Positions 34,967 to 42,935 of a DNA stretch of 64,000 nucleotides are shown here, piece by piece. Within the stretch, counting starts at the first letter, position 1; every line of letters starts with the position of its first letter. Location: NCBI RefSeq assembly GCF_040187885.1, contig NZ_JBDPLH010000005.1, positions 62,001 to 126,000 of the forward strand, read 5' to 3'. The notes under the pieces are model-generated. The model was not told where the DNA came from and ran no database searches. It saw nothing but the letters and a program-made list of their open reading frames with translations. A program made the position numbers and the translations under genes. Source of the DNA: Roseateles_E cavernae. GTDB lineage: Bacteria; Pseudomonadota; Gammaproteobacteria; Burkholderiales; Burkholderiaceae_C.

Positions 34967-34972
34967 GACAAT
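34967..34972 (+). promoter_or_regulatory. Putative -10 hexamer abutting the sensor kinase ATG
   Basis: GACAAT ends 7 nt before the ATG at 34980. It overlaps an alternative in-frame ATG at 34971. No Shine-Dalgarno is visible. Confidence 0.35.
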
Positions 34973-34979
34973 GGCCACC

Positions 34980-36101
34980 ATGCCGCTGCCTCCCTTGATA
35001 CACAGACTCTCAAGCCGCCTGCCCTACCCGCTGCGCATGGCCGGCATCACGACCTTGTTCTCGGCCGGCATCGGCCTGCTGGTCTACGGCTTCACGCGCA
35101 ACAAGCTGCTGGCCAGCCTCGTCTACTCGATCACGATAGGCCTGATGTGCTGGGCACTGATCGATGCCTCGCGGGCCCTCAGCGCGGCCGTGATGCGGCG
35201 GCTGCGGCCCGGCTGCGAGGCGCATCGGCATGACTGGCCCGGCTGGCCGGCGATGCTGGGCTGCGTGGCGCTCAGCGTGCCGCTGGCCTACAGCCTGGGC
35301 AGCGGGCTGGCCGACCAGCTCCTGGGCTACCGCACGCGCAGCCTGTGGAACAGCCAGTGGCGCGAGATCGCCGGCCTGCTGCTGGTCTCCTTGCTGGCCT
35401 CCATCGTGGCCACCGGATTCTTCTACGCCCGCGGTCGCCTCCATGCCAGCCAGGTGGAGGCCGAACAGGCGCGCCGCCAGGCCGCCGAGATGCAGCTGCG
35501 CCTGCTGGAGTCGCAGTTGGAGCCGCATATGCTGTTCAACACCCTGGCCAATCTGCGCGTGCTGATCGCGCTGGACGCAACGCGCGCCCAGGCCATGCTG
35601 GACCAGCTGATCGCCTTTCTGCGCGCCACACTGAACGCCTCGCGCAGCGGCGCCCACCCGCTGCGCGAGGAATTCGCCCGGCTGGCCGACTATCTGGCGC
35701 TGATGCAGGTGCGCATGGGCGCGCGGCTGCGGCCGCAGCTGATACTGCCCGAGGCGCTGGCGGGGCTGCCCGTCCCGCCGCTGCTGCTGCAGCCCCTGGT
35801 CGAGAACGCCATCCAGCACGGGCTGGAGCCCCATATCGAGGGTGGCGAGCTGATCATCAGCGCGGCAAGAGCCGGGCGGGGTCAGCTCTTGCTGCAGGTG
35901 CGGGACACCGGCGCCGGTCTGGGCCAGGCCGCCCCGTCGACGGGCACCGGCTTCGGCCTTGAGCAGGTGCGTGCTCGGCTGGCGGCCCAGTACGGCAGCG
36001 CCGCCACGCTGCGTATCGAGCCGGCCAACGATGCTCGCGGCGGCACCCTGGTCAGCATCACCCTGCCCCTCACCCCGCCCCTCACCGACACCACGCCATG
36101 A
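34980..36101 (+). CDS. LytS/YehU-type membrane sensor histidine kinase
   Basis: The 373-residue protein has four hydrophobic segments in the first 145 residues. A short coiled stretch follows, then the His_kinase (PF06580) phosphoacceptor motif with QLEPHMLFNTLANL, where the histidine is phosphorylated. Next comes a HATPase_c domain with the N-box LLQPLVENAIQHGLEPH and G-boxes DTGAGLG and TGFGLEQV. No periplasmic sensor domain is seen, so the signal is probably membrane-borne. It overlaps the LytTR response regulator gene by 4 nt (ATGA). The start may be 34971 or 34980. Confidence 0.9.
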   Translation: MPLPPLIHRLSSRLPYPLRMAGITTLFSAGIGLLVYGFTRNKLLASLVYSITIGLMCWALIDASRALSAAVMRRLRPGCEAHRHDWPGWPAMLGCVALSVPLAYSLGSGLADQLLGYRTRSLWNSQWREIAGLLLVSLLASIVATGFFYARGRLHASQVEAEQARRQAAEMQLRLLESQLEPHMLFNTLANLRVLIALDATRAQAMLDQLIAFLRATLNASRSGAHPLREEFARLADYLALMQVRMGARLRPQLILPEALAGLPVPPLLLQPLVENAIQHGLEPHIEGGELIISAARAGRGQLLLQVRDTGAGLGQAAPSTGTGFGLEQVRARLAAQYGSAATLRIEPANDARGGTLVSITLPLTPPLTDTTP

Positions 36102-36955
36102 ACAGCGCCTGCACCGCCCTGATTGCCGAAGACGAACTGCTGCTGGCTGAGAGCCTGCGCGCCGACCTGGCCGTGCTATGGCCCGAGCTGCGGATTGTTG
36201 CGATAGCCGCTCATGGCGAGGCCGCGCTGGAGGCCGCGCTGCGGCTGCGCCCCCAGGTGCTGTTCCTGGACATCCGCATGCCGGGCATGACGGGGATGGA
36301 AGTGGCGCAGGCGCTGGCCGAGGACTGGCCCGACGGCGATCAGAACTGCACGCCCTTCCCGCTGCTGGTCTTCGTGACCGCCTACGACCAGTACGCGCTG
36401 AAAGCCTTCGAGCAGGCCGCGCTGGACTATGTGCTCAAGCCGGTGCAGCGCGAGCGCCTGGCGCAGACCTGCGGCCGTTTGCAGATGGCCCTGCAGCAAC
36501 GCGAGGCCGCATCGTCGGCACCACAGCGCCCGGCCGACAGCGGCGCGATGGCGACCGTGGCCCAGCTGCGCCAACTGCTGTCAGCGCCCGGCGTGCCCGA
36601 GGCGCTGGGGCTGCCGGGGGCTGCGGCCCAGCCGCTGCGCCTGCTGCAGGTCAGCGTCGGCCAGACCATCCATATGGTGCCGGTCAGCGAGGTGATCTAT
36701 TTCGAGGCGGCGGACAAGTATGTCCGCGTCGTCACCGCCGACAAGGAGCATCTGGTACGCGCCTCGCTGCGCGAGCTGCTGCCCCAGCTCGACGTGCAAC
36801 AGTTCTGGCAGGTGCACCGCAGCGTCGTGGTGCGCACCGAGGCAATCACCCGCGCGGTGCGCGACGAGGCCGGCAGGCTGAGCCTGCATCTGCGCGAACG
36901 GCCGGAGCGGCTGGCGGTCAGCCGCATGTTTGCGCATTTGTTCAAGGGGCTGTGA
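36098..36955 (+). CDS. LytTR-family response regulator
   Basis: The 285-residue protein is the cognate regulator of the kinase upstream. The receiver domain has acidic pair E11-D12, phosphoacceptor D58 (VLFLDIRMPGMTG), the threonine FVTAYD and K in LKPV. A linker of about 50 residues leads to a C-terminal LytTR DNA-binding domain (VSEVIYFEAADKYVRVVT, FWQVHRSVVVR). LytTR proteins bind direct repeats, and targets are not identifiable here. A bidirectional terminator follows. Confidence 0.94.
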   Translation: MNSACTALIAEDELLLAESLRADLAVLWPELRIVAIAAHGEAALEAALRLRPQVLFLDIRMPGMTGMEVAQALAEDWPDGDQNCTPFPLLVFVTAYDQYALKAFEQAALDYVLKPVQRERLAQTCGRLQMALQQREAASSAPQRPADSGAMATVAQLRQLLSAPGVPEALGLPGAAAQPLRLLQVSVGQTIHMVPVSEVIYFEAADKYVRVVTADKEHLVRASLRELLPQLDVQQFWQVHRSVVVRTEAITRAVRDEAGRLSLHLRERPERLAVSRMFAHLFKGL

Positions 36956-36974
36956 CCTCGGCCACCCAATGAAA

Positions 36975-37007
36975 AAACCGCCGCATGAGCGAGTCATGCG
37001 GCGGTTT
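36975..37007. terminator. Bidirectional intrinsic terminator
   Basis: AAACCGCCGCATGA (36975-36988) and TCATGCGGCGGTTT (36994-37007) form a perfect 14-bp stem with a 5-nt loop. An A-run on the left and T-run on the right let it work on both strands. It serves the convergent LytTR and TonB-receptor genes. Confidence 0.95.
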
Positions 37008-37039
37008 CTGGAGGCGCTCAGGCGCCGGACTTGCTCAGA

Positions 37040-40000
37040 TCAGAACTCGTAGCGAGCGGTGATCTGGGCAGCCCATTGCGACTCGCCCTTGTTCTGCTTG
37101 ACGGTATAGGTATCCGGATCGGCAACCGAATAGATCATCTTGCCGGTCGCGGGATCGATACCGGCGAAGTTGGCGAAGCGACGCACATTGCCGCCCGAGC
37201 CGTCGCGGAAGCTGATCTCGTCGATGCGGCCCCAGCGCTTGTTCAGGAAGTTGCCGACATTCATCAGGTCCAGCGACACCACGCCCTTGTGACCGGCGAA
37301 GAGACCGGGCACTTCCTGGCTGATGCGCAGATCGAAGCTGTTGCTGAACTTGGAGAACGCGCTGTTGCGCGACACCACGCGTCCCTTGGCAGCGCTGAGC
37401 GCGCTGCTGGCGTCGACGATGCTCCAGAACTTGGCTTCGGCAGCCGAGCCCGATGCCGCGACGGTCTGACCCGGCAGACGGAACAGCACCTCGCCAGATC
37501 CCGGCGCCTTGGGGATGTACATCAGGTCATTACCGCTGATGCCGTCACCGTTCATGTCATTGCCATAGGTCCAGCTGAAGGGCTTGCCCTCGCGGCCTTC
37601 ATAGAACAGACCCACCGTGGTCTTGTACTTGCCGATGAAGGCCTTGGACCAGTTCAGCGATGCATTGAAGCGATCACGGACGAGATAGGCCGAGTTGGCA
37701 TTCACCTCTTCATTGGGATTGAAAACCGCGCGGTTGGCGAAGTTCGAGAAGGCGGTCGACGAGGTCAGCGGGCTGACTTCGGTCGCGCTGGTGCGGGTAT
37801 AGGCCACCGACCAGCCGAAGCCGGTGCGCACCGGACGACCCAGCGACAAGGTCAGCGTGTTGCCGCCGCCCTTGCTGGTGGACTCGACCAGGGTGACGTC
37901 GCCGTAGCTGCGATTGCGCAGATCCTTGGCGCTTGCACCGCAGCCATCGGTCACGCTCGAACCACCGGCCGTCCAGCAATTCGGACTCCGGCCTGCGGCA
38001 TTCCAAAACATCTGGCGGCCGTCCAGCGCACTGGTCGCGGTCGCCGGACCCAGGTTCAGATGCTGGTAGAACAAGCCATCCTTGACCTTGGTGTGCACCC
38101 ACTCGGCACCAGCGACCAGACCGAACCAGGGCAGCTCGGTGTCATAGGCCAGATTGAACTTCCAGACCGAGGGCTGGGTCACGCCGGGCGCGATGATGTC
38201 GATGTTCGGAGCGGCGGCACCCACGAGCGTCGGTTGCTTATTGGGGTCCGGGTTGTAGGTGAGCGTGTTGCAAGGCGTGCCGGTGTTGCTGCAGGAGGTG
38301 TCAGACACCACCATGCCGGTGTTCTGGTAGGGATTGGCCAGCCAGACGCTGGCGGCCGCGCCCTGGAACAGGCCCATGCCGCCACGCAGCTGCGACTTGC
38401 GCTTGTCTGCCGACTCGAAGGCGTAGTTGAAGCCCAGACGCGGCTGCACCAGTTTCTCGCCATCGATGGTGCGCGAGTTGTCGTAGCCGAAACCGCCGGT
38501 CTGGCGGCCGGTCGCCGCCGCGAACGTCACCGGCTGTGCAACACCGGGATTGGCCAGCGGGTTGTTGCCGACACTGATACGGTCCAGACGCACACCGGCA
38601 GTGACCGACAGCCTCTTGCTGATGGTCCAGGTGTCCTGCAGGAACAGGCCCAGATTGCTGAAGCTCATATCGGCCGCAGCATCGTTGAAGGTCTTGCCCG
38701 GCAGCGGCGTCTGGATACGGAAGGCCGTGGGCGTGCCTGCCAGGAATCGAGCGATCGGATCGGCATCGGTGAAGGTGTATTGACCCTTCGCACGACGCAC
38801 AAAGGCGTTGAAAATTTCGTTGCGCTCGGCGTCCAGACCGAACTTCAGCTCATGGTTGTCGAGCAAGAGATTGCCGGCCAGGTAGGCATTGGTAGTCTCG
38901 GTCTCGAGGCGGTTGAAGTGGCGGGTCTCTTCCGTACCGAAACGCAGCATGCGATCACTGGCATTGGGGGCCGTGAAGGTCAACACCACCTCGGGCATGT
39001 CCGACTTGTTCAGCGGCACGCTCAGATAGTCGCGCTTGGACAGCTTGAGCTCGGTCGAGAACACATCGGTCCAGTCGGCGAACCACTGACCGACCAGCGA
39101 GTCAATGGTCTTCTCGGTCGTGTAGAAACGCGAGTCGAGCGACAAGGAGGTGGCCGAGAAGCCCGGAGCGATCGGCTGCGACTGCTCGGTCTTCGAGTAG
39201 CGGAGGCTGGCACGATGGTTGTCGTTGATGTTCCAGTCCAGCTTCAGCAGCGTGTCCTTGACGAGCAGCTCCTCGGGGCCGGGGATGCCGCCGATGTCGA
39301 TGCCGTACTTGGTCTTGGCGACTTGCTGGACGGCAGCGATCTGCGCGGGCGTGATGTTGACATTGATCAGGCTGCTGCCCACCGGGCCGAACTGCGGCAC
39401 ATCGCGGTCGCTGCGCAACTCTTCATAGCTGGCGAAGAAGAACAGCTTGTCCTTGATGATCGGACCACCGAGCGTGACGCCCTTGGTCGTTTCGTGGAAA
39501 TTGGGCGGATTGGAGTAGGTGTCGCGCACATTGTCATAGCGTTGACCGCCCAGGCTGCTGTCGCGGTACACAAAGTACACACTGCCCTTGATGTCATTCG
39601 TGCCGGACTTGGTCACGGCATTGATGTTGGCGCCGGTATAGCCCTGCTGCGTGACATCGTAGTTCGAGATATTGACCTGCACCGCCTGGATCGCGTCGAT
39701 CGAGATCGGCTGCTTGATGGTCGGCAGATTGTTGCCCTCGAGCCCGAAGGTGTCGTTGATGCGAACGCCGTCGACCGTGATCGCATTGAAACGCGAGTTC
39801 TGGCCCAGGGCGGAAATCTCGCCGCGGTCCTTGTCGGTCTGCGCCAGGCGCGGATCGGTACGTGCGTAATCCTGCAGGCTGCGTGCGGCAGAGGCATAGG
39901 CATCGAGCTCCTGGCGGCCCATGCTGGTGCCGGCGCCCATCGATCCGCTATTGAACTTGCCGCCGGTGCTGGAACCCGTCAGCACCACGGTCTCGAGCTT

Positions 40001-40348
40001 GCTCGCACCCAGGCTGACATCCAGGCTCAGGCTCTCGGCCAGAGCCAGGTAGATGTCCTCACGAACTTCCTTGTCCGCACCCTTGACCACGGTGATCACA
40101 TAGGGGCCACCAACGCGCAAGCCGCGGACCGAATAACGGCCATCGGCATCGGTCACCAGATTGCTGGCCGAACCCGACTCGCGATGCAAAACGCTAACGT
40201 TTGCGCCCGCAATAGCCTTGCCGTCCGTGCCCGTGACACGCCCGCTCACGGCGGCTGTCGTGTTCTGCGCCATGACGGGCGCTGCGGCCACGATGGCGAC
40301 CGCCGCGCTCAGCGCGGTCCTCGTAAAACTCCAACGATTGCTACTCAT
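37040..40348 (-). CDS. Oar-like TonB-dependent outer-membrane receptor
   Basis: The 1102-residue protein has a signal peptide (ending APVMAQ), an N-terminal carboxypeptidase-regulatory-like domain (AAVSGRVTGTDGKAIAGANV ... DGRYSVRGL), and a plug domain with QNSRFNAITVDGVRINDTFG. A large beta-barrel follows, ending in a terminal phenylalanine (ITARYEF), as outer-membrane proteins require. This is the Oar/OmpA-related TBDR class, whose substrates are mostly unknown (peptides, glycans or proteins). AGGAG precedes the ATG at 40348. Regulation may involve the CAAACGTTTG palindrome upstream. No exbBD or substrate-processing genes are adjacent. Confidence 0.93.
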   Translation of the reverse strand: MSSNRWSFTRTALSAAVAIVAAAPVMAQNTTAAVSGRVTGTDGKAIAGANVSVLHRESGSASNLVTDADGRYSVRGLRVGGPYVITVVKGADKEVREDIYLALAESLSLDVSLGASKLETVVLTGSSTGGKFNSGSMGAGTSMGRQELDAYASAARSLQDYARTDPRLAQTDKDRGEISALGQNSRFNAITVDGVRINDTFGLEGNNLPTIKQPISIDAIQAVQVNISNYDVTQQGYTGANINAVTKSGTNDIKGSVYFVYRDSSLGGQRYDNVRDTYSNPPNFHETTKGVTLGGPIIKDKLFFFASYEELRSDRDVPQFGPVGSSLINVNITPAQIAAVQQVAKTKYGIDIGGIPGPEELLVKDTLLKLDWNINDNHRASLRYSKTEQSQPIAPGFSATSLSLDSRFYTTEKTIDSLVGQWFADWTDVFSTELKLSKRDYLSVPLNKSDMPEVVLTFTAPNASDRMLRFGTEETRHFNRLETETTNAYLAGNLLLDNHELKFGLDAERNEIFNAFVRRAKGQYTFTDADPIARFLAGTPTAFRIQTPLPGKTFNDAAADMSFSNLGLFLQDTWTISKRLSVTAGVRLDRISVGNNPLANPGVAQPVTFAAATGRQTGGFGYDNSRTIDGEKLVQPRLGFNYAFESADKRKSQLRGGMGLFQGAAASVWLANPYQNTGMVVSDTSCSNTGTPCNTLTYNPDPNKQPTLVGAAAPNIDIIAPGVTQPSVWKFNLAYDTELPWFGLVAGAEWVHTKVKDGLFYQHLNLGPATATSALDGRQMFWNAAGRSPNCWTAGGSSVTDGCGASAKDLRNRSYGDVTLVESTSKGGGNTLTLSLGRPVRTGFGWSVAYTRTSATEVSPLTSSTAFSNFANRAVFNPNEEVNANSAYLVRDRFNASLNWSKAFIGKYKTTVGLFYEGREGKPFSWTYGNDMNGDGISGNDLMYIPKAPGSGEVLFRLPGQTVAASGSAAEAKFWSIVDASSALSAAKGRVVSRNSAFSKFSNSFDLRISQEVPGLFAGHKGVVSLDLMNVGNFLNKRWGRIDEISFRDGSGGNVRRFANFAGIDPATGKMIYSVADPDTYTVKQNKGESQWAAQITARYEF

Positions 40349-40886
40349 GCTGTGACTCCTCAAAGACTTCCCACACCGGCGCATGCCAGCGCCCACCGTA
40401 AAAAAATGTAGCACCCGGGGTAACCGCAAACGTTTGGGATCGCGGTTTTCCCACACCGAGGAACTACGGCTTGAAAGAAGCTGCTGTTTGTGCTGCCCCG
40501 CCTCGCCCGCCCACCTCGCCGAGCGAACTTGCACCATTGCGATGCAAAGCACCACGCTCGTGCCTCATCTACCCGAATTCGTTTAGCAAAGACGGTGCCA
40601 GCGAGGCCCGGAACCGCCCCCATCGGCGCCCGTGCAGGGCAGCCCATGAGCACAGTTCGATCAAGTTATCCGTATGACAGTTTGGCGACGCGATATGTAG
40701 GCCAGATGACATGCACTGAGGCCGTGCGCCGATGCACGCAAAAACAACAGCGGCGATGCGCGCCCGGCTTTGCTGGCGGGCCAGGCCCTTGCCGGCCTGA
40801 ACGCTTCAAAGCGCTGGCTTTTCAGTCGCAGTTGAGCGATAAACAAGCTGACGCGAAGCTGACAACTTGGCGCAAGGAGTTTGATC
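40349..40886. other. 538-bp intergenic region with no supported gene
   Basis: This separates the divergent TonB-receptor gene and a small membrane protein gene. Base composition is visibly less GC-rich than in the genes around it. I see the CAAACGTTTG palindrome, a repeated TTCCCACACCG (40368-40378 and 40448-40458), and TACATT-like -10 candidates for the receptor. No ORF here has a ribosome binding site or family signature. Confidence 0.6.
40427..40436. promoter_or_regulatory. CAAACGTTTG palindrome, candidate repressor operator
   Basis: This is a perfect 10-bp palindrome with a central CpG, typical of LacI/GalR-family operators. It lies 79-88 bp upstream of the TonB-receptor ATG, close to its likely -35 region. 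Confidence 0.45.
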
Positions 40887-41150
40887 ATGACTCTGCAGCA
40901 ACTGACCCAAGTCAAGCACTGGCTGATCCTGCATGGCGGCCGCCACCCGGTGGAATCGCAGGCCTGGGACCTCGTTCTGACCTGTTGGGTGCTGGGCTGG
41001 ATCAGCGTGCCGGGCCTGCTGCTGCTGGAGGTCTGGCTGGCCTTGCCGCTGAGTCTGGCGGCCTTTCTGCTGCCGACCCTGTATGCCTGGGCACGCCGGC
41101 GCCTGCATCGCCTCGGACGGCTGCGCTGCGACTGGTTGACCGCACTCTGA
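40887..41150 (+). CDS. Small membrane protein of unknown function
   Basis: The 87-residue protein starts at an ATG preceded by AAGGAG at 7 nt, one of the best ribosome binding sites in the region, which supports it as a real gene. It has two hydrophobic helices (about residues 26-45 and 48-66) followed by an Arg-rich C-terminal stretch (YAWARRRLHRLGRLR), so the C-terminus is probably cytoplasmic. I do not recognise a family. A hairpin follows 23 bp after the stop. Confidence 0.6.
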   Translation: MTLQQLTQVKHWLILHGGRHPVESQAWDLVLTCWVLGWISVPGLLLLEVWLALPLSLAAFLLPTLYAWARRRLHRLGRLRCDWLTAL

Positions 41151-41172
41151 ACCCTCAACTCGCCAATGAGAA

Positions 41173-41191
41173 AGCGCCCTCGCGGGGCGCT
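41173..41191. terminator. Probable terminator hairpin between convergent small genes
   Basis: AGCGCCC (41173-41179) and GGGCGCT (41185-41191) form a tight GC hairpin. On the minus strand it is followed by TTTCTC, a weak T-tract. It probably ends both the 40887-41150 and 41222-41539 transcripts. Confidence 0.55.
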
Positions 41192-41221
41192 CTGTGAGTT
41201 CGGCGAAACGCGGCAGGCGCT

Positions 41222-41539
41222 TCAGTGCATCAACGCGATCCATTCGCCGGCACGCTGGTAGCTGTCGAACAACTGCATCGCGAGTTCGCGCAAGGCCTGA
41301 CTGCCGCTCGCATGGGCGTCGGCCAGGCGCTCGAAGGCGTAAAGCCGGTCGTAGAGCATGCGGGTCGGCTGCAGGCGCAACCCTGCCTGCTGCATCAGGA
41401 TCTGGAAGGCCTGCAGCTGGGCGCCGTCCACCGGGCCGGCAATCGACAGGCCCAGATCAGGCACCTCGGCGACGCCGGCATCGAAAAATTCCAGCGATGG
41501 GCGGCTCTGGGCGGGAATCAGGTGCAGCGGGATCATCAT
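41222..41539 (-). CDS. Conserved-looking small cytoplasmic protein, unknown function
   Basis: The 105-residue protein starts at a pair of ATGs with GGAG 7 nt before the first (41539). It is mostly helical in character (LQAFQILMQQAGLRLQPTRM, ALRELAMQLFDSYQRAGEWI) with no signal peptide or membrane segment and no known motif. Codon use looks like that of neighbours. It is co-directional with the dCMP deaminase gene, which ends 99 bp upstream. Confidence 0.6.
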   Translation of the reverse strand: MMIPLHLIPAQSRPSLEFFDAGVAEVPDLGLSIAGPVDGAQLQAFQILMQQAGLRLQPTRMLYDRLYAFERLADAHASGSQALRELAMQLFDSYQRAGEWIALMH

Positions 41540-41638
41540 CGTCGAACTCCTCGAACCGGCGGGTTGATGGCTCGGATGATGCCGGGAGCCGGCACAACTT
41601 AAGCGAGAAAAAGCCGGCGCTTCACCCGCTGATTCGGC

Positions 41639-42190
41639 TCAAGTCGCGCCCTTAGTCGCGCCATCAACCAGCGCCTGCTGCGTGATGAAGCCCGCCAAGG
41701 CCTCGGACCACTGCGCCGACGGCGGCTCCAACGCTTCGAGCGAATGGATATGAACCCCGGCATCGGCCAGCATCTTGTTGGCGGCCTCGTTGGCCCGCGA
41801 GTGATGCAGCTTCTTCTCCAGATAGATCACCTGGCGGATGCCGACCTGGATGATCGATTGCACGCAGCGCGGGCAGGGAAACTGGGTTGCATAAATCGTG
41901 CTGCCGGTCAGCGGCAGCACGACGCAGTTCAGGATGGAGTTGACCTCCGCATGGACGATGTAGCTGTGGCGCGATTGATAGGGATCCGAATCGTCATCGG
42001 CCCAGTAGCCGGCATCCTCGTCCGAGCAGCCGCGCGGCAGGCCGTTGTAGCCGACGCCCAGGATCTTGTTGTCGGCGCTGACGATGCAGGCGCCGTTGCG
42101 CTTGCGCTCGTCCTTGGAGCGCGCGGCGGCCAGCAGGGCCACGCCCATGAACATGGAGTGCCATCGGATCAGGGGCTGATTCTTCGTCAT
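41639..42190 (-). CDS. Deoxycytidylate (dCMP) deaminase family protein
   Basis: The 183-residue zinc-dependent deaminase would convert dCMP to dUMP for thymidylate synthesis. The catalytic motif HAEVNSILN provides a zinc histidine and the proton-shuttling glutamate, and CPRCVQSIIQ provides two zinc cysteines. The N-terminal NGACIVSADNKILGVGYNG and the insert with CSDEDAGYW fit ComEB/dCMP deaminases. Not all betaproteobacteria carry it. No clear Shine-Dalgarno precedes the ATG at 42190. It is divergent from the Crp-like regulator. Confidence 0.9.
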   Translation of the reverse strand: MTKNQPLIRWHSMFMGVALLAAARSKDERKRNGACIVSADNKILGVGYNGLPRGCSDEDAGYWADDDSDPYQSRHSYIVHAEVNSILNCVVLPLTGSTIYATQFPCPRCVQSIIQVGIRQVIYLEKKLHHSRANEAANKMLADAGVHIHSLEALEPPSAQWSEALAGFITQQALVDGATKGAT

Positions 42191-42238
42191 AGCTGCGGTG
42201 ATGTTGGAGGCTGAGCCGAACTGTACCGGGCCGCCTCC

Positions 42239-42244
42239 TAGAAT
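42239..42244 (+). promoter_or_regulatory. Putative -10 hexamer abutting the Crp-like regulator ATG
   Basis: TAGAAT ends 6 nt before the ATG at 42251. No Shine-Dalgarno is present, which again fits a leaderless mRNA. Confidence 0.4.
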
Positions 42245-42250
42245 CGCCGC

Positions 42251-42931
42251 ATGAGCTTGCAAGAGATGCTGGACAAGTCGATCTGGGGCCGCAACCTCAG
42301 CCCCGCCGAAATGCAGCGCGTGCAAGCGGAGTGCCGCGAGCGCCGGGTGGCGGCCGGCCAGGCGATGGTGCGCATGGGCGAGCCGGCCGAGCATTGGGTC
42401 GGGCTGATCAGCGGCTTCGGCAAGATGAGCGTTTCCAGCCCCGACGGCCGCGAGACCACCTTGATCGGCACCGCGCCCGGCGGCTGGTTCGGTGAAGGCA
42501 CGCTGATCAAGCGCGGCCGCTGGCAGTACGAGGGCGTGGCCCTGCGCGACTCGCACCTGGCCTTGCTGCCGCGCGAGACCTTCGAGTGGCTGCGCGCCAC
42601 CAGCCTGCCCTTCAACCACTATCTGCAACACCTGATGAATGCCCGCATGGGCAGCTTCATCGCCCAGCTGTGCAACCAGCGCCTGCTGGACTGCACGGCG
42701 CGGGTCGCGCGCAGCCTGGCCGCGCTCTACAACCCCGAGCTCTACCCGGAGCCGGGCCTGTTCCTGGACCTGCGCCAGGTCGAGGTCGCCCAGCTGGCCG
42801 GCATCTCGCGCCAGCGCGCCAATGCCGCGCTGCAGCGCCTGGAGGCCGCCGGCCTGCTGGGCATCAGCCGGCGCGGCATCGAGGTGCTGAGCCTGGCCGG
42901 CCTGCGCGACTACGCCAGCCCGCCCAGCTGA
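42251..42931 (+). CDS. Crp/Fnr-family transcriptional regulator
   Basis: The 226-residue protein has a cyclic-nucleotide-binding-like beta-roll (residues about 30-115, with GFGKMSVSSPDGRETTLIG and GGWFGEGTLIKRG), a dimerisation helix, and a C-terminal winged helix (VEVAQLAGISRQRANAALQRLEAAGLL). The N-terminal FNR Fe-S cysteines are absent. Whether it binds cAMP or another effector is not clear. It converges on the RND pump gene, ending 4 bp from that gene's stop. Confidence 0.92.
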   Translation: MSLQEMLDKSIWGRNLSPAEMQRVQAECRERRVAAGQAMVRMGEPAEHWVGLISGFGKMSVSSPDGRETTLIGTAPGGWFGEGTLIKRGRWQYEGVALRDSHLALLPRETFEWLRATSLPFNHYLQHLMNARMGSFIAQLCNQRLLDCTARVARSLAALYNPELYPEPGLFLDLRQVEVAQLAGISRQRANAALQRLEAAGLLGISRRGIEVLSLAGLRDYASPPS

Positions 42932-42935
42932 TCGG

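Noticed and set aside
37031..40411. Open frame of more than 1,100 codons antisense to the TonB receptor
   Set aside because: Its composition is that of a GC-rich shadow frame, with no signal peptide or domain. The minus-strand receptor has a signal peptide, domains and a Shine-Dalgarno.
40490..41197. A 235-codon frame across the 538-bp intergenic region
   Set aside because: It has no conserved motif or ribosome binding site and overlaps the better-supported small gene at 40887 in another frame.
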